This document shows positions 19,407-29,933 of a stretch of 64,000 bases of DNA, in pieces; position 1 is the first letter of the stretch, and every line of letters starts with the position of its first letter. The translations under genes and the position numbers were made by a program. Location of the stretch: contig NZ_WIJK01000009.1 in assembly GCF_009496285.1 (NCBI RefSeq), forward strand, positions 1 through 64,000, in the 5' to 3' direction. The notes beneath the pieces were generated by a model. The model was not told the DNA's origin. It made no database searches and saw only the letters and a program-made list of their open reading frames with translations. This stretch comes from Streptococcus mitis. Lineage in GTDB: Bacteria; Bacillota; Bacilli; Lactobacillales; Streptococcaceae.

Positions 19407-20915
19407 ATGAGTGAAAATAAAAAAAGGTTTCAAATGCCCTCATCATACACTGTTTTGATTATCATCATTACCATCATGGCATTTTTAACCTGGATCATTC
19501 CAGCAGGTAAGTATGATACCAATGAAGCAGGTAACCTCATCGCAGGTACCTATCAAACTGTTGACTCAAATCCTCAAGGGATTTACGATGTCCTCATGGC
19601 ACCAATTCGTGCCATGCTCGGTCACGAACCAACTAGCGCAGCCATCGATGTTGCCTTCTTTATCCTTATGGTCGGAGGTTTCCTTGGTGTCGTAAACGCT
19701 ACTGGTACACTCGATGTAGGGATTGCCTCCATCGTTAAAAAATACAAGGGCCGCGAAAAAATGTTGATTCTCATCCTCATGCCCCTCTTCGCACTTGGAG
19801 GAACTACCTATGGTATGGGAGAAGAAACCATGGCCTTCTACCCCCTTCTTATTCCTGTAATGATGGCAGTTGGTTTTGACAGTATCACTGCCGTAGCCAT
19901 CATCTTACTAGGTTCTCAAGTTGGTTGTTTGGCATCTACATTGAATCCATTTGCTACTGTTATCGCTTCTGATACTGCGGGAATCTCTTCTATGGATGGG
20001 GTTATTCTCCGTGTTATCTTCTGGTTTGTAATGACAGGTATCAGTACTTACTTTGTCTATCGTTATGCAGAAAAGATTCAGAAAGATCCGACTAAATCAC
20101 TCGTTTACGCTCAACGCGAAGAAGATATCAAACACTTCAATGTTTCAGAAAACGATGATGCACCATCTACCTTGAGCAAGAAACAAAAACATGTCCTCGC
20201 TTTATTTGTATTAACCTTTATCATTATGATTGCAAGTTTCATCCCTTGGGTTGATTTGCATGTTACTGTATTTGAAGACTTCAAGAATTGGTTAATCGGA
20301 CTTCCTGTAATTGGAGGAGTTATCGGTTCATCTGCTCTACCATTTGGTAGCTGGTACTTCCCAGAAGGCGCTATGCTCTTTGCCGTTATGGGGATTTTGA
20401 TCGGTGTTGTCTATGGTCTCAAAGAAAGCAAGATTGTCTCAACCTTCCTAACTGGTGCTGCAGATTTGCTTTCAGTAGCCTTGATTTGTGCGGTTGCTCG
20501 TGGTATCCAAGTTATCATGAACGATGGTATGATCACTGCAACCATCCTACACTGGGGTGAAATTGGCCTTCAAGGTCTCTCTCCTCAAGTCTTCATCGTA
20601 TTGACCTATATCTTCTACCTACCTATGTCCTTCCTTATTCCTTCTTCATCTGGTCTTGCTAGTGCAACCATGGGGATCATGGCTCCTCTTGGAGAATTCG
20701 TCAATGTTAAAGCAAGCCTTATCGTCACTGCCTACCAATCTGCATCTGGTGTCCTTAACCTTGTGACTCCTACTTCAGGTATTGTTATGGGTGCTCTTGC
20801 TCTTGGTCGTGTCAGCCTTGGAACTTGGTGGAAATTTGTTGGAAAACTCGTCATCGTCATTGTCGTTGCAAGTATTCTACTTCTTATCTTGGGTACCCTA
20901 GTGCCATTCTTATAG
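19407..20915 (+). CDS. YfcC/ArcD-like arginine-ornithine carrier
   Basis: A 502-residue membrane protein of the C4-dicarboxylate/YfcC superfamily, with 11 to 13 hydrophobic segments and the conserved stretches GGTTYGMGEETMAFYPLLIP and LIPSSSGLASATMGIMAPL. In ADI operons of streptococci and staphylococci this type serves as the arginine:ornithine antiporter, commonly named arcD although it is unlike the APC-family ArcD of Pseudomonas. An AGGAGG site precedes the ATG. The family is sure; the substrate is inferred from the operon. Confidence 0.87.
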   Translation: MSENKKRFQMPSSYTVLIIIITIMAFLTWIIPAGKYDTNEAGNLIAGTYQTVDSNPQGIYDVLMAPIRAMLGHEPTSAAIDVAFFILMVGGFLGVVNATGTLDVGIASIVKKYKGREKMLILILMPLFALGGTTYGMGEETMAFYPLLIPVMMAVGFDSITAVAIILLGSQVGCLASTLNPFATVIASDTAGISSMDGVILRVIFWFVMTGISTYFVYRYAEKIQKDPTKSLVYAQREEDIKHFNVSENDDAPSTLSKKQKHVLALFVLTFIIMIASFIPWVDLHVTVFEDFKNWLIGLPVIGGVIGSSALPFGSWYFPEGAMLFAVMGILIGVVYGLKESKIVSTFLTGAADLLSVALICAVARGIQVIMNDGMITATILHWGEIGLQGLSPQVFIVLTYIFYLPMSFLIPSSSGLASATMGIMAPLGEFVNVKASLIVTAYQSASGVLNLVTPTSGIVMGALALGRVSLGTWWKFVGKLVIVIVVASILLLILGTLVPFL

Positions 20916-20933
20916 TCAAAAGGGGAAATACGG

Positions 20934-22262
20934 ATGAAATCCTATATTACAGAATCAATCAAAGAGGATTTTCTTCAAAGTTTGAAAACAATCATCTCTT
21001 ATCCTTCTGTTCTCAATGAAAGTGAAAATGGCACTCCCTTTGGTCAAGCCATTCAAGATGTCCTGAAAAAAACTCTGGACTTGTGTCAAGAACTTGGTTT
21101 TAAAACCTATCTGGATCCTCAAGGATATTATGGGTATGCAGAAGTTGGTGAGGGGGATCTCCTTGCTATCCTCTGCCACCTAGATGTCGTTCCTGCAGGC
21201 GATTTGACAGACTGGGAAACTCCTCCATTTGAAGCTAGTATCAGAGATGGACGGATTTATGGTCGGGGTGCGCAGGATGATAAAGGACCTTCTCTTGCAG
21301 CCCTTTACGCAGTCAAGAGCTTGCTTGACCAAGGAATTCCATTCAAAAAAAGGGTTCGGTTCATATTTGGTACTGATGAGGAAACCCTTTGGCGTTGTAT
21401 GGCAAGATATAATACCATTGAAGAACAAGCCAGCATGGGATTTGCTCCTGACTCATCATTCCCATTAACCTATGCAGAAAAAGGGCTCCTTCAAGTCAAA
21501 CTTCATGGACCTGGATCAGAACAACTCGCCTTAGATATAGGTGGAGCCTTTAATATCGTACCTGATAAGGCAACTTATCAAGGATTACTTATGGAACAAC
21601 TCCAAGAAGGTCTAATAGCTGCTGGTTACGATTACCAACAAAATGATCAGTCCCTTACTGTTATAGGACTATCTAAGCATGCCAAGGATGCCAGCCAGGG
21701 GATTAATGCAGTCATTCGACTAGCCACCGTCCTTGATTCCATTCAATCCCATCCTGCACTGACATTTCTTGCCAAAGAAGTTGATCAAGATGGTCAAGGA
21801 AAAGGAATTTTTGGTGATATCAGCGACCAGCCTTCTGGACATTTATCCTTTAATGTGGCCGCCTTAACCATTACTCCCGAAAGTTCTGAGATTCGAATTG
21901 ATATCCGAATCCCAGTCCTTGCAGACAAGGATGCCCTTGTCAATCAGCTGATAGATTGTGCAAAATCTTACCAACTTAGCTACCAAGAATTTGACTACCT
22001 AGCACCACTTTACGTTGCAAGAGATAGTATGCTCGTCACTACACTCATGCAGGTTTATGAAGAAAAAACTGGTGACAATAGTCCCGCTCTATCATCTGGC
22101 GGCGCAACCTTTGCACGTACCATGCCAAACTGTGTCGCTTTTGGTGCCCTCTTCCCAGGAAGAGAGCAAACAGAACACCAAGCAAATGAATATGCTATCT
22201 TAGATGATCTCTATCATGCTATGGATATCTATGCTGAAGCTGTTTACCGATTAGCGACCTAA
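20934..22262 (+). CDS. M20 metallopeptidase, PepV/Sapep-like dipeptidase
   Basis: A 442-residue zinc peptidase with the M20 ligands in order: HLDVVPAGD (His and catalytic Asp), GRGAQDDKGP (bridging Asp), GTDEETLWR (catalytic Glu pair), and a late HQANEY histidine. Streptococcal arc operons often end with this gene, where it may release arginine from dipeptides. It starts 18 bases after the arcD-like stop with a GGGGA site, so it belongs to the operon. Confidence 0.88.
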   Translation: MKSYITESIKEDFLQSLKTIISYPSVLNESENGTPFGQAIQDVLKKTLDLCQELGFKTYLDPQGYYGYAEVGEGDLLAILCHLDVVPAGDLTDWETPPFEASIRDGRIYGRGAQDDKGPSLAALYAVKSLLDQGIPFKKRVRFIFGTDEETLWRCMARYNTIEEQASMGFAPDSSFPLTYAEKGLLQVKLHGPGSEQLALDIGGAFNIVPDKATYQGLLMEQLQEGLIAAGYDYQQNDQSLTVIGLSKHAKDASQGINAVIRLATVLDSIQSHPALTFLAKEVDQDGQGKGIFGDISDQPSGHLSFNVAALTITPESSEIRIDIRIPVLADKDALVNQLIDCAKSYQLSYQEFDYLAPLYVARDSMLVTTLMQVYEEKTGDNSPALSSGGATFARTMPNCVAFGALFPGREQTEHQANEYAILDDLYHAMDIYAEAVYRLAT

Positions 22263-22270
22263 AAGACCTC

Positions 22271-22305
22271 CTAAACTCCGCCCCATATTGGGGCGGAGTT
22301 TTAGG
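22271..22305 (+). terminator. Hairpin after the arc operon
   Basis: CTAAACTCCGCCCC pairs with GGGGCGGAGTTTTAG, a very stable stem 8 bases beyond the pepV stop; A-rich rather than T-rich sequence follows, so termination may rest on the next hairpin. Confidence 0.7.
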
Positions 22306-22337
22306 AAAATTAGGAAAATTTTGAATAGCAAGCTACA

Positions 22338-22372
22338 AGAAAAGCCAAGAAAAATATCTTCTTGGCTTTTTG
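22338..22372 (+). terminator. Intrinsic terminator after the arc operon
   Basis: AAAAGCCAAGAA pairs with TTCTTGGCTTTTT; T-runs in both directions make it bidirectional. It also isolates the repeat array that follows. Confidence 0.8.
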
Positions 22373-22416
22373 TAATAGTTTTAAGGTAAGTTACCAACTC
22401 AGGCACTCTTTTTTCA

Positions 22417-23340
22417 TTAGGACACACAGTTTTACAAATCAATTCTATTTGCCAAACGCAGTTAGAAAGGCAGGCAGCTAGACCGCTTCCTTTCTGTTAC
22501 GACGGCAAAACCCACGAATCGATACCATTCGTGGGTTTTGCCTAGTGAAGCGTTTAGGTGAACTGCCATAGCGGTTGCCGTTTATTAGATTACGACACTG
22601 AGTTTTACAAATCGATTCCATTTGTAAAACTCAGTTAGTAAGGCAGTTAGCTAGACCGCTTCCTTTCTGTTACGACACGAAGAGGCGAAAACGATTATTT
22701 TTCGCCGATGAGTTAGTAAAGCAGGTAGCTAGACTGCTTTCTAACTATTACGACGAAAAAGTCCACGAATCGATACCATTCGCGGATTTTTCCTAATGAA
22801 GCGTTTAGGTAAACAGCAATAGCAGTTACCGATTATTGGATTACGACACAGAGTTTAGCAAATCGATTCCATTTGCCAAACGTAGTTAGTGAGGCAGTTA
22901 GCTATAACACTTCCTAAATGTTACGACACGAAGAGGCGAAAACGATTATTTTTCGCCGATGAGTTAGTAAAGCAGGTAGCTAGACTGCTTTCTAACTATT
23001 ACGACGAAAAAGTCCACGAATCGAAACTATTCGTGGACTTTGCCTAGTGAAGCGTTTAGGTGAACTGCCATAGCGGTTACCATTTATTAGATTACGACAC
23101 GGAGTTTGGCAAATCGATTCTATTTGCCAAACGTAGTTAGTAAGGCAGGTAGCTAGACCACTTACTACCCCTTACGACGGGAAAATCCACGAATCAAAAC
23201 CATTCGCGGATTTTTCCTAATGAAGCGTTTAGGTAAACAGCAATAGCAGTTACCGATTATTAGATTACGACACTGAGTTTTACAAATCGATTCCATTTGT
23301 AAAACTCAGTTAGTAAGGCAGTTAGCTAGTTCGCCAAATA
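22417..23340. repeat. TTACGAC hairpin-repeat array with 251-bp higher-order period
   Basis: Eleven units, each opening with TTACGAC (the first reads TTAGGAC), start at 22417, 22497, 22590, 22670, 22748, 22841, 22921, 22999, 23092, 23172 and 23265. The spacings are 80, 93, 80, 78, 93, 80, 78, 93, 80 and 93 bp. Three unit types result: A (93 bp, four copies), B (80 bp, four complete and one shorter final copy) and C (78 bp, two identical copies). The order is B-A-B-C-A-B-C-A-B-A-B, so A-B-C forms a 251-bp higher-order repeat. Every unit starts with a hairpin whose loop contains CGAT or CAA, and then a second, weaker hairpin. No open frame spans it. Function unknown. Confidence 0.92.
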
Positions 23341-23351
23341 GCGACTAGCGT

Positions 23352-23384
23352 CCAACAATTAGGAACTTTAGTTCCAATTGTTGG
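23352..23384. other. Hairpin at the end of prfC
   Basis: CCAACAATT and AATTGTTGG pair around GGAAC/GTTCC, eight bases beyond the prfC stop. There is no T-run on either side, so it may stabilise the mRNA end rather than terminate. Confidence 0.55.
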
Positions 23385-23391
23385 TACTGAG

Positions 23392-24936
23392 TTACATCTT
23401 CTCCTCCAACTCTACATCTGGATACTTGTCCGCAAACCAGCGGAGGGCAAAGTCATTCTCAAAGAGGAAGACTGGCTGGTCAAAACGGTCTTTGGCCAAG
23501 ATATTTCGGCTTGATGACATCCGTTCATCCAAGTCCTCAGGCTTGATCCAACGAACAGTCTTTTTACCCATTGGGCTCATGACTACTTCAGCATTGTACT
23601 CGCCTTCCATACGGTGCTTAAAGACTTCAAACTGGAGTTGACCAACAGCTCCTAGCATGTACTCGCCTGTTTGGTAATTCTTATAAAGCTGAATAGCTCC
23701 CTCTTGCACCAATTGCTCAATCCCCTTGTGGAAAGATTTTTGTTTCATGACGTTCTTAGCAGAAACTTTCATGAAAATCTCAGGAGTAAAGGTTGGCAGT
23801 GGTTCAAATTCAAATTTGTTTTTCCCAACTGTCAAAGTATCTCCCACCTGATAAGTACCAGTATCGTAAACTCCGATAATATCACCTGCCACGGCATTGG
23901 TCACATTTTCACGACTTTCCGCCATAAACTGAGTAACATTTGACAGCTTAGCTCCCTTACCAGTACGAGGGAGATTAACACTCATACCACGCTCGAATTC
24001 ACCCGATACGATTCGAACAAAGGCAATACGGTCACGGTGACGAGGGTCCATGTTGGCTTGGATTTTAAAGACAAATCCTGAGAAATCCTTGTCATAAGGA
24101 TCCACAATTTCGCCATCTGTTTTCTTGTGTCCATGTGGTTCTGGAGCAAACTTAAGGAAGGTCTCAAGGAAGGTCTGCACCCCAAAGTTAGTGAGGGCTG
24201 AACCAAAGAATACTGGTGTTAATTCACCCGCAAGGATGGCTTCTTCTGAGAATTCATTTCCAGCTTCTTGCAAGAGCTCGATGTCATCCTTGACTTGCTC
24301 GTAGAATGGGTTGCTAGCAAATAGCTTGTCCCCATCTTCCAGACTAGCAAAGCGTTCATCCCCTTTATAGAGCTCTAAACGTTGGTTATAAAGGTCATAC
24401 AAACCTTCAAAGGCTTTCCCCATCCCGATTGGCCAGTTCATCGGGTAGCTAGCTATGCCCAAGACTTCTTCCAATTCTTGCAAGAGATCTAGTGGTTCAC
24501 GACCGTCACGGTCCAGCTTGTTCATAAAGGTAAAGACTGGAATGCCACGGTGTTTAACAACCTCAAACAATTTCTTGGTTTGGGCCTCGATACCCTTGGC
24601 AGAGTCCACTACCATGACCGCAGCATCCACCGCCATCAAGGTACGATAGGTATCCTCTGAGAAGTCCTCGTGCCCTGGAGTATCTAGAATGTTGACGCGC
24701 TTGCCATCATAGTCAAACTGCATGACAGATGAGGTTACCGAAATCCCACGTTGTTTCTCGATATCCATCCAGTCAGACTTGGCAAAAGTCCCAGTTTTCT
24801 TTCCTTTTACAGTACCTGCCTCACGAATCTCTCCCCCAAAATAGAGCAATTGCTCTGTAATAGTCGTTTTACCCGCGTCCGGGTGAGAGATGATGGCAAA
24901 GGTACGGCGTTTCTTAATTTCTTCTTGAATATTCAT
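23392..24936 (-). CDS. prfC: Peptide chain release factor 3
   Basis: RF3 is a ribosome GTPase that recycles RF1 and RF2 after termination. The 514-residue protein has the G1 loop [13 protein letters not shown]2/G3 region ([25 protein letters not shown]), and G4 NKLDRDGR, followed by EF-G-like domains II and III. It is monocistronic, converging on the arc operon with the repeat array between them. The region upstream to gatC (24937-25148) is AT-rich and holds divergent promoters only. Confidence 0.97.
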   Translation of the reverse strand: MNIQEEIKKRRTFAIISHPDAGKTTITEQLLYFGGEIREAGTVKGKKTGTFAKSDWMDIEKQRGISVTSSVMQFDYDGKRVNILDTPGHEDFSEDTYRTLMAVDAAVMVVDSAKGIEAQTKKLFEVVKHRGIPVFTFMNKLDRDGREPLDLLQELEEVLGIASYPMNWPIGMGKAFEGLYDLYNQRLELYKGDERFASLEDGDKLFASNPFYEQVKDDIELLQEAGNEFSEEAILAGELTPVFFGSALTNFGVQTFLETFLKFAPEPHGHKKTDGEIVDPYDKDFSGFVFKIQANMDPRHRDRIAFVRIVSGEFERGMSVNLPRTGKGAKLSNVTQFMAESRENVTNAVAGDIIGVYDTGTYQVGDTLTVGKNKFEFEPLPTFTPEIFMKVSAKNVMKQKSFHKGIEQLVQEGAIQLYKNYQTGEYMLGAVGQLQFEVFKHRMEGEYNAEVVMSPMGKKTVRWIKPEDLDERMSSSRNILAKDRFDQPVFLFENDFALRWFADKYPDVELEEKM

Positions 24937-25148
24937 AAGTTCTCTTTCTTTGATTCTCTATTTTTCTTGTTTCAATAACTAAGAATGATTTCTACATTGG
25001 ATTTTACCATTCCTTTCAACACTCCATTATATCGGATTTTAGCATTTTTTTCAATTTCTATTTCTTTTCACTTATCCCTCCCTTATTTATAGGAAAATAT
25101 GGTAAAATAGAACAGACTAAAAATCATCATTTCACGAAAGGATGCAAG

Positions 25149-25451
25149 ATGAAAATTACGCAAGAAGAGGTAACACACGTTGCTAATCTTTCAAAATTAA
25201 GATTCTCTGAAGAAGAAACTGCTGCCTTTGCGACTACCTTGTCTAAGATTGTTGACATGGTCGAATTGCTGGGCGAAGTTGACACAACTGGTGTCGCACC
25301 TACTACAACCATGGCTGATCGCAAGACTGTACTCCGCCCTGATGTGGCTGAAGAAGGAACAGACCGCGATCGCTTGTTTAAAAACGTACCTGAAAAAGAC
25401 AACTACTATATCAAGGTACCAGCTATCCTAGACGATGGAGGAGATGCCTAA
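25149..25451 (+). CDS. gatC: Asp-tRNA(Asn)/Glu-tRNA(Gln) amidotransferase subunit C
   Basis: The 100-residue GatC stabilises the GatCAB complex that converts Glu-tRNA(Gln) to Gln-tRNA(Gln) in bacteria lacking a glutaminyl-tRNA synthetase. The conserved start [19 protein letters not shown] and the LRPDV segment are typical. AAAGGATG precedes the ATG, and its stop overlaps the gatA start as TAATG. Confidence 0.95.
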   Translation: MKITQEEVTHVANLSKLRFSEEETAAFATTLSKIVDMVELLGEVDTTGVAPTTTMADRKTVLRPDVAEEGTDRDRLFKNVPEKDNYYIKVPAILDDGGDA

Positions 25452-26917
25452 TGACTTTTAACAATAAAACGATTGAAGAGTTGCACAACCTCCTTGTATC
25501 CAAGGAAATTTCTGCAACCGAACTAACGCAAGCAACGCTTGAAGATATCAAGGCGCGTGAAGCGGCTATTAATGCCTTTGTCACTATCGCTGAAGATCAA
25601 GCTCTTGCTCAAGCTAAAGCTATTGACGAAACTGGAATTGACGCTGACAATGTCCTTTCAGGAATTCCGCTAGCAGTTAAGGATAACATCTCTACAGATG
25701 GCATCCTAACAACTGCAGCTTCAAAAATGCTCTACAACTACGAACCAATCTTTGATGCGACAGCTGTTGCCAATGCAAAATCTAAGGGCATGATCGTTGT
25801 TGGGAAAACCAACATGGACGAGTTTGCCATGGGTGGTTCTGGTGAAACATCTTACTACGGTGCAACTAAAAATGCCTGGGACCACAACAAGGTTCCTGGT
25901 GGATCATCTAGTGGTTCTGCTGCAGCTGTAGCTTCAGGGCAAGTTCGCTTGTCACTTGGTTCTGATACTGGTGGTTCCATCCGCCAACCTGCTGCCTTCA
26001 ACGGGATTGTTGGTCTCAAACCAACCTACGGAACAGTTTCTCGTTTCGGTCTCATTGCCTTTGGTAGCTCATTAGACCAGATTGGACCTTTCGCACCAAC
26101 TGTTAAGGAAAATGCCCTCTTGCTCAACGCTATTGCCAGCGAAGATGCCAAAGACTCTACTTCTGCTCCTGTCCGTATTGCCGACTTTACTTCAAAAATC
26201 GGTCAAGACATCAAGGGCATGAAAATCGCTTTGCCTAAAGAATACCTCGGTGAAGGAATTGATCCAGAGGTTAAAGAAACCATCCTTAATGCTGCTAAAC
26301 ACTTTGAAAAACTGGGTGCTATCGTTGAAGAAGTTAGCCTTCCTCACTCAAAATACGGTGTTGCCGTTTACTACATCATCGCTTCATCAGAAGCTTCATC
26401 AAACTTGCAACGTTTTGACGGTATTCGTTACGGCTACCGCGCAGAGGATGCAAGCAACCTTGATGAAATCTATGTAAACAGCCGTAGTCAAGGTTTCGGT
26501 GAAGAAGTGAAACGCCGCATCATGCTAGGTACTTTCAGCCTTTCATCTGGTTACTACGATGCATACTACAAGAAGGCTGGACAAGTTCGCACCCTTATCA
26601 TCCAAGATTTCGAAAAAGTCTTTGCGGATTATGACTTGATTTTGGGACCAACTGCTCCTAGTGTTGCTTATGACTTGGATTCACTCAACCACGACCCAGT
26701 CGCTATGTACTTGGCTGACCTTTTGACCATCCCTGTCAACTTGGCTGGTCTACCAGGGATTTCGATTCCTGCTGGATTCTCTCAAGGTCTACCAGTCGGT
26801 CTACAATTGATTGGTCCTAAGTACTCTGAGGAAACCATTTACCAAGCTGCTGCTGCCTTTGAAGCAACAACAGACTACCACAAACAACAACCTGTGATTT
26901 TTGGAGGTGATAACTAA
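25451..26917 (+). CDS. gatA: Asp-tRNA(Asn)/Glu-tRNA(Gln) amidotransferase subunit A
   Basis: GatA is the glutaminase subunit, which frees ammonia for transamidation. The 488-residue amidase-signature protein keeps the catalytic Ser-cisSer-Lys: Lys in PLAVKDNIS, and [14 protein letters not shown] with [12 protein letters not shown]. Its start and stop both overlap the neighbours by one base (TAATG), giving tightly coupled gatCAB translation. Confidence 0.98.
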   Translation: MTFNNKTIEELHNLLVSKEISATELTQATLEDIKAREAAINAFVTIAEDQALAQAKAIDETGIDADNVLSGIPLAVKDNISTDGILTTAASKMLYNYEPIFDATAVANAKSKGMIVVGKTNMDEFAMGGSGETSYYGATKNAWDHNKVPGGSSSGSAAAVASGQVRLSLGSDTGGSIRQPAAFNGIVGLKPTYGTVSRFGLIAFGSSLDQIGPFAPTVKENALLLNAIASEDAKDSTSAPVRIADFTSKIGQDIKGMKIALPKEYLGEGIDPEVKETILNAAKHFEKLGAIVEEVSLPHSKYGVAVYYIIASSEASSNLQRFDGIRYGYRAEDASNLDEIYVNSRSQGFGEEVKRRIMLGTFSLSSGYYDAYYKKAGQVRTLIIQDFEKVFADYDLILGPTAPSVAYDLDSLNHDPVAMYLADLLTIPVNLAGLPGISIPAGFSQGLPVGLQLIGPKYSEETIYQAAAAFEATTDYHKQQPVIFGGDN

Positions 26918-28359
26918 TGAACTTTGAAACAGTCATTGGACTTGAAGTCCACGTAGAGCTCAACACCAATTCAAAAATCTTCTCACCTACATCTGCCCAC
27001 TTCGGAAATGACCAAAATGCCAACACTAACGTGATTGACTGGTCTTTCCCAGGAGTACTGCCAGTTCTCAATAAAGGTGTTGTCGATGCCGGTATCAAGG
27101 CTGCTCTTGCCCTCAACATGGACATCCACAAAAAGATGCACTTTGACCGCAAAAACTACTTCTACCCTGATAACCCAAAAGCCTACCAAATTTCTCAGTT
27201 TGATGAGCCTATCGGCTATAATGGTTGGATTGAAGTCGAGCTAGAAGACGGTACGACTAAGAAAATCGGTATCGAACGTGCCCACTTAGAGGAAGACGCT
27301 GGTAAAAACACCCACGGTACAGATGGCTACTCTTATGTTGACCTCAACCGACAAGGGGTTCCATTGATTGAGATTGTCTCTGAAGCAGACATGCGTTCTC
27401 CAGAAGAAGCCTATGCTTATCTAACCGCCCTCAAGGAAGTTATCCAATACGCTGGCATTTCTGACGTTAAGATGGAAGAAGGTTCCATGCGTGTGGATGC
27501 CAACATTTCTCTTCGTCCTTATGGTCAAGAAAAATTCGGTACCAAGACTGAGTTGAAAAACCTCAACTCCTTCTCAAACGTTCGCAAGGGTCTTGAATAC
27601 GAAGTCCAACGCCAGGCTGAAATCCTTCGCTCAGGCGGTCAAATTCGCCAAGAAACACGCCGTTACGATGAAGCGAATAAAGCAACCATCCTCATGCGTG
27701 TCAAAGAAGGTGCTGCAGACTACCGCTACTTCCCAGAACCAGACCTACCACTCTTTGAAATTTCTGACGAGTGGATTGAAGAAATGCGTACGGAGTTACC
27801 AGAGTTTCCAAAAGAGCGCCGTGCACGCTATGTCTCTGACCTCGGCTTGTCAGACTACGATGCTAGCCAGTTGACAGCTAATAAAGTTACTTCTGACTTC
27901 TTTGAGAAAGCTGTTGCCCTCGGTGGTGATACTAAACAAGTTTCTAACTGGCTCCAAGGTGAAGTCGCTCAATTCTTGAACGCCGAAGGTAAGACACTGG
28001 AACAAATCGAATTGACACCAGAAAACTTGGTTGAAATGATTGCCATTATCGAAGACGGTACTATTTCGTCTAAGATTGCCAAGAAAGTCTTTGTTCACCT
28101 AGCTAAAAATGGTGGTGGCGCTCGTGAATACGTGGAAAAAGCTGGTTTAGTTCAAATCTCAGATCCTGATGTTTTGATTCCAATTATTCATCAAGTCTTT
28201 GCGGATAATGAAGCCGCTGTTGCCGACTTCAAGTCAGGAAAACGTAACGCCGACAAGGCCTTCACAGGATTCCTCATGAAAGCAACCAAGGGTCAAGCCA
28301 ACCCACAAGTCGCCCTTAAACTACTTGCCCAAGAATTGGCTAAGTTGAAAGAAGATTAA
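26917..28359 (+). CDS. gatB: Asp-tRNA(Asn)/Glu-tRNA(Gln) amidotransferase subunit B
   Basis: GatB phosphorylates the tRNA-bound glutamate and receives ammonia from GatA. The 480-residue protein shows [16 protein letters not shown] at the N-terminus, the HLEEDAGKN and [13 protein letters not shown] motifs of the kinase core, and the C-terminal YqeY-like tail that grips the tRNA. A palindrome CCAGAAGG/CCTTCTGG follows at 28377-28402 without a clear T-run. Confidence 0.98.
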   Translation: MNFETVIGLEVHVELNTNSKIFSPTSAHFGNDQNANTNVIDWSFPGVLPVLNKGVVDAGIKAALALNMDIHKKMHFDRKNYFYPDNPKAYQISQFDEPIGYNGWIEVELEDGTTKKIGIERAHLEEDAGKNTHGTDGYSYVDLNRQGVPLIEIVSEADMRSPEEAYAYLTALKEVIQYAGISDVKMEEGSMRVDANISLRPYGQEKFGTKTELKNLNSFSNVRKGLEYEVQRQAEILRSGGQIRQETRRYDEANKATILMRVKEGAADYRYFPEPDLPLFEISDEWIEEMRTELPEFPKERRARYVSDLGLSDYDASQLTANKVTSDFFEKAVALGGDTKQVSNWLQGEVAQFLNAEGKTLEQIELTPENLVEMIAIIEDGTISSKIAKKVFVHLAKNGGGAREYVEKAGLVQISDPDVLIPIIHQVFADNEAAVADFKSGKRNADKAFTGFLMKATKGQANPQVALKLLAQELAKLKED

Positions 28360-28485
28360 GCGGAAGGAAAGCAGCCAGAAGGTTAATGTTACCCTTCTGG
28401 TATCTTTCAAAACCATTTTGGCTTTATTTTCAGACCATTTTATGGTAGAATGAAGAGTAATAATATTTATTAAAGAGGTAAAAAT

Positions 28486-29046
28486 ATGATTGAAGCAAGT
28501 AAACTAAAGGCTGGTATGACTTTTGAAACAGCTGAAGGAAAATTGATCCGCGTTTTGGAAGCTAGCCACCACAAACCAGGTAAAGGAAACACTATCATGC
28601 GTATGAAATTGCGTGATGTCCGTACTGGTTCAACATTTGAAACAAGCTACCGCCCAGAAGAAAAATTTGAGCAAGCTATTATCGAAACAGTTCCAGCTCA
28701 ATACTTGTACAAAATGGACGACACAGCTTACTTCATGAATACAGAAACTTATGACCAATACGAAATTCCTGTTGTAAATGTTGAAAACGAATTGCTTTAC
28801 ATCCTTGAAAACTCAGATGTAAAAATCCAATTCTACGGAACTGAAGTAATCGGTGTGACTGTACCAACTACTGTTGAATTGACAGTTGCTGAAACACAAC
28901 CATCTATCAAAGGTGCTACTGTTACAGGTTCTGGTAAACCAGCAACAATGGAAACTGGTCTTGTCGTGAACGTTCCAGATTTCATCGAAGCAGGTCAAAA
29001 ATTGATTATCAACACTGCAGAAGGAACTTACGTTTCTCGCGCCTAA
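28486..29046 (+). CDS. efp: Elongation factor P
   Basis: EF-P relieves ribosomes stalled at polyproline. The 186-residue protein has the three beta-barrel layout and the domain I loop HHKPGKGNT; the tip lysine (about residue 33) is the usual site of modification. The promoter upstream has an extended TGGTAGAAT, and AAAGAGG precedes the ATG. It is followed closely by an Asp23-family gene and nusB. Confidence 0.97.
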   Translation: MIEASKLKAGMTFETAEGKLIRVLEASHHKPGKGNTIMRMKLRDVRTGSTFETSYRPEEKFEQAIIETVPAQYLYKMDDTAYFMNTETYDQYEIPVVNVENELLYILENSDVKIQFYGTEVIGVTVPTTVELTVAETQPSIKGATVTGSGKPATMETGLVVNVPDFIEAGQKLIINTAEGTYVSRA

Positions 29047-29074
29047 TCTCTAGAAACTAGAAAGAGGTCATTCT

Positions 29075-29464
29075 ATGGGAATTGAAGAACAACTTGGCGA
29101 AATCGTCATCGCCCCACGTGTACTAGAAAAAATCATTGCTATTGCAACTGCGAAAGTTGAAGGCGTACACTCTTTTTCAAACAAATCAGTATCTGACACC
29201 CTTTCAAAACTTTCTCTTGGTCGTGGCGTATATCTAAAAGAAGCAAACGATGAGCTCACAGCTGATATCTACCTCTACCTAGAGTACGGTGTCAAAGTTC
29301 CTAAGGTTGCTATGGCTATCCAGAAAGCTGTTAAGGATGCTGTCCGTAACATGGCTGATGTTGAAATCTCTGCTGTCAACATTCACGTTTCAGGTATCGT
29401 TCCAGATAAAACACCAAAACCAGAATTGAAAGACTTATTCGACGAGGACTTCCTCAATGACTAG
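29075..29464 (+). CDS. Asp23/Gls24-family envelope stress protein
   Basis: A 129-residue Asp23/Gls24 domain protein with the typical opening GEIVIAPRVLEKIIAIAT and the later VNIHVSGI strand. Family members bind membrane-anchored partners and are linked to cell-envelope stress. Here, as across streptococci and bacilli (YqhY), it sits between efp and nusB and overlaps nusB by 8 bases; YqhY is tied to fatty-acid precursor control in Bacillus. Confidence 0.88.
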   Translation: MGIEEQLGEIVIAPRVLEKIIAIATAKVEGVHSFSNKSVSDTLSKLSLGRGVYLKEANDELTADIYLYLEYGVKVPKVAMAIQKAVKDAVRNMADVEISAVNIHVSGIVPDKTPKPELKDLFDEDFLND

Positions 29465-29879
29465 TCCATTATTAGAATCTAGACGTGAACTACGTAAGTG
29501 TGCTTTCCAAGCCTTGATGAGTCTTGAATATGGTTCAGATCTAGAAACTGCTTGTCGCTTTGCCTACACACATGATCGCGAAGATACAGACGTACAACTT
29601 CCTAACTTCCTTGTAGAGCTCGTTTCTGGTGTCCAAGCTAAGAAGGATGATCTGGACAAACAAATCACTCAACATTTGAAAACTGGTTGGACCATCGATC
29701 GTCTGACTTTGGTAGAAAAGAATTTACTACGCCTAGGAGTTTTTGAAATCACTTCATTTGATACTCCTCAGCTCGTGGCTGTTAACGAAGCTATTGAACT
29801 TGCTAAGAGCTTTTCAGATCAAAAGTCAGCCCGTTTCATCAATGGACTCCTCAGTCAATTTGTGACAGAAGAAGATTAA
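29457..29879 (+). CDS. nusB: Transcription antitermination factor NusB
   Basis: NusB binds boxA RNA with NusE (S10) during rRNA transcription. The 140-residue all-helical protein has the conserved SRRELRKCAFQALMSLEYG start and the C-terminal AVNEAIELAKSFSDQKSARFINGLL motif. It ends the efp-asp23-nusB unit, followed by a terminator. Confidence 0.95.
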   Translation: MTSPLLESRRELRKCAFQALMSLEYGSDLETACRFAYTHDREDTDVQLPNFLVELVSGVQAKKDDLDKQITQHLKTGWTIDRLTLVEKNLLRLGVFEITSFDTPQLVAVNEAIELAKSFSDQKSARFINGLLSQFVTEED

Positions 29880-29888
29880 ATAATATAG

Positions 29889-29922
29889 AAAAAGTGTTTG
29901 ACTCCGATCAAACACTTTTTTC
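29889..29922 (+). terminator. nusB terminator
   Basis: AAAAAGTGTTTGA pairs with TCAAACACTTTTTTC, just after the nusB stop; T-rich on both strands, so it also serves the converging CPBP pseudogene. Confidence 0.9.
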
Positions 29923-29933
29923 TTTGCCTTCCA

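Noticed and set aside
22417..23340. CRISPR array
   Set aside because: Repeats of 78-93 bp with no constant-length unique spacers, and no cas genes nearby; the units are themselves palindromic and vary.
22417..23340. Chain of ordinary transcription terminators
   Set aside because: Stems lack T-runs, and the fixed 93/80/78 spacing with shared TTACGAC ends goes beyond terminators.
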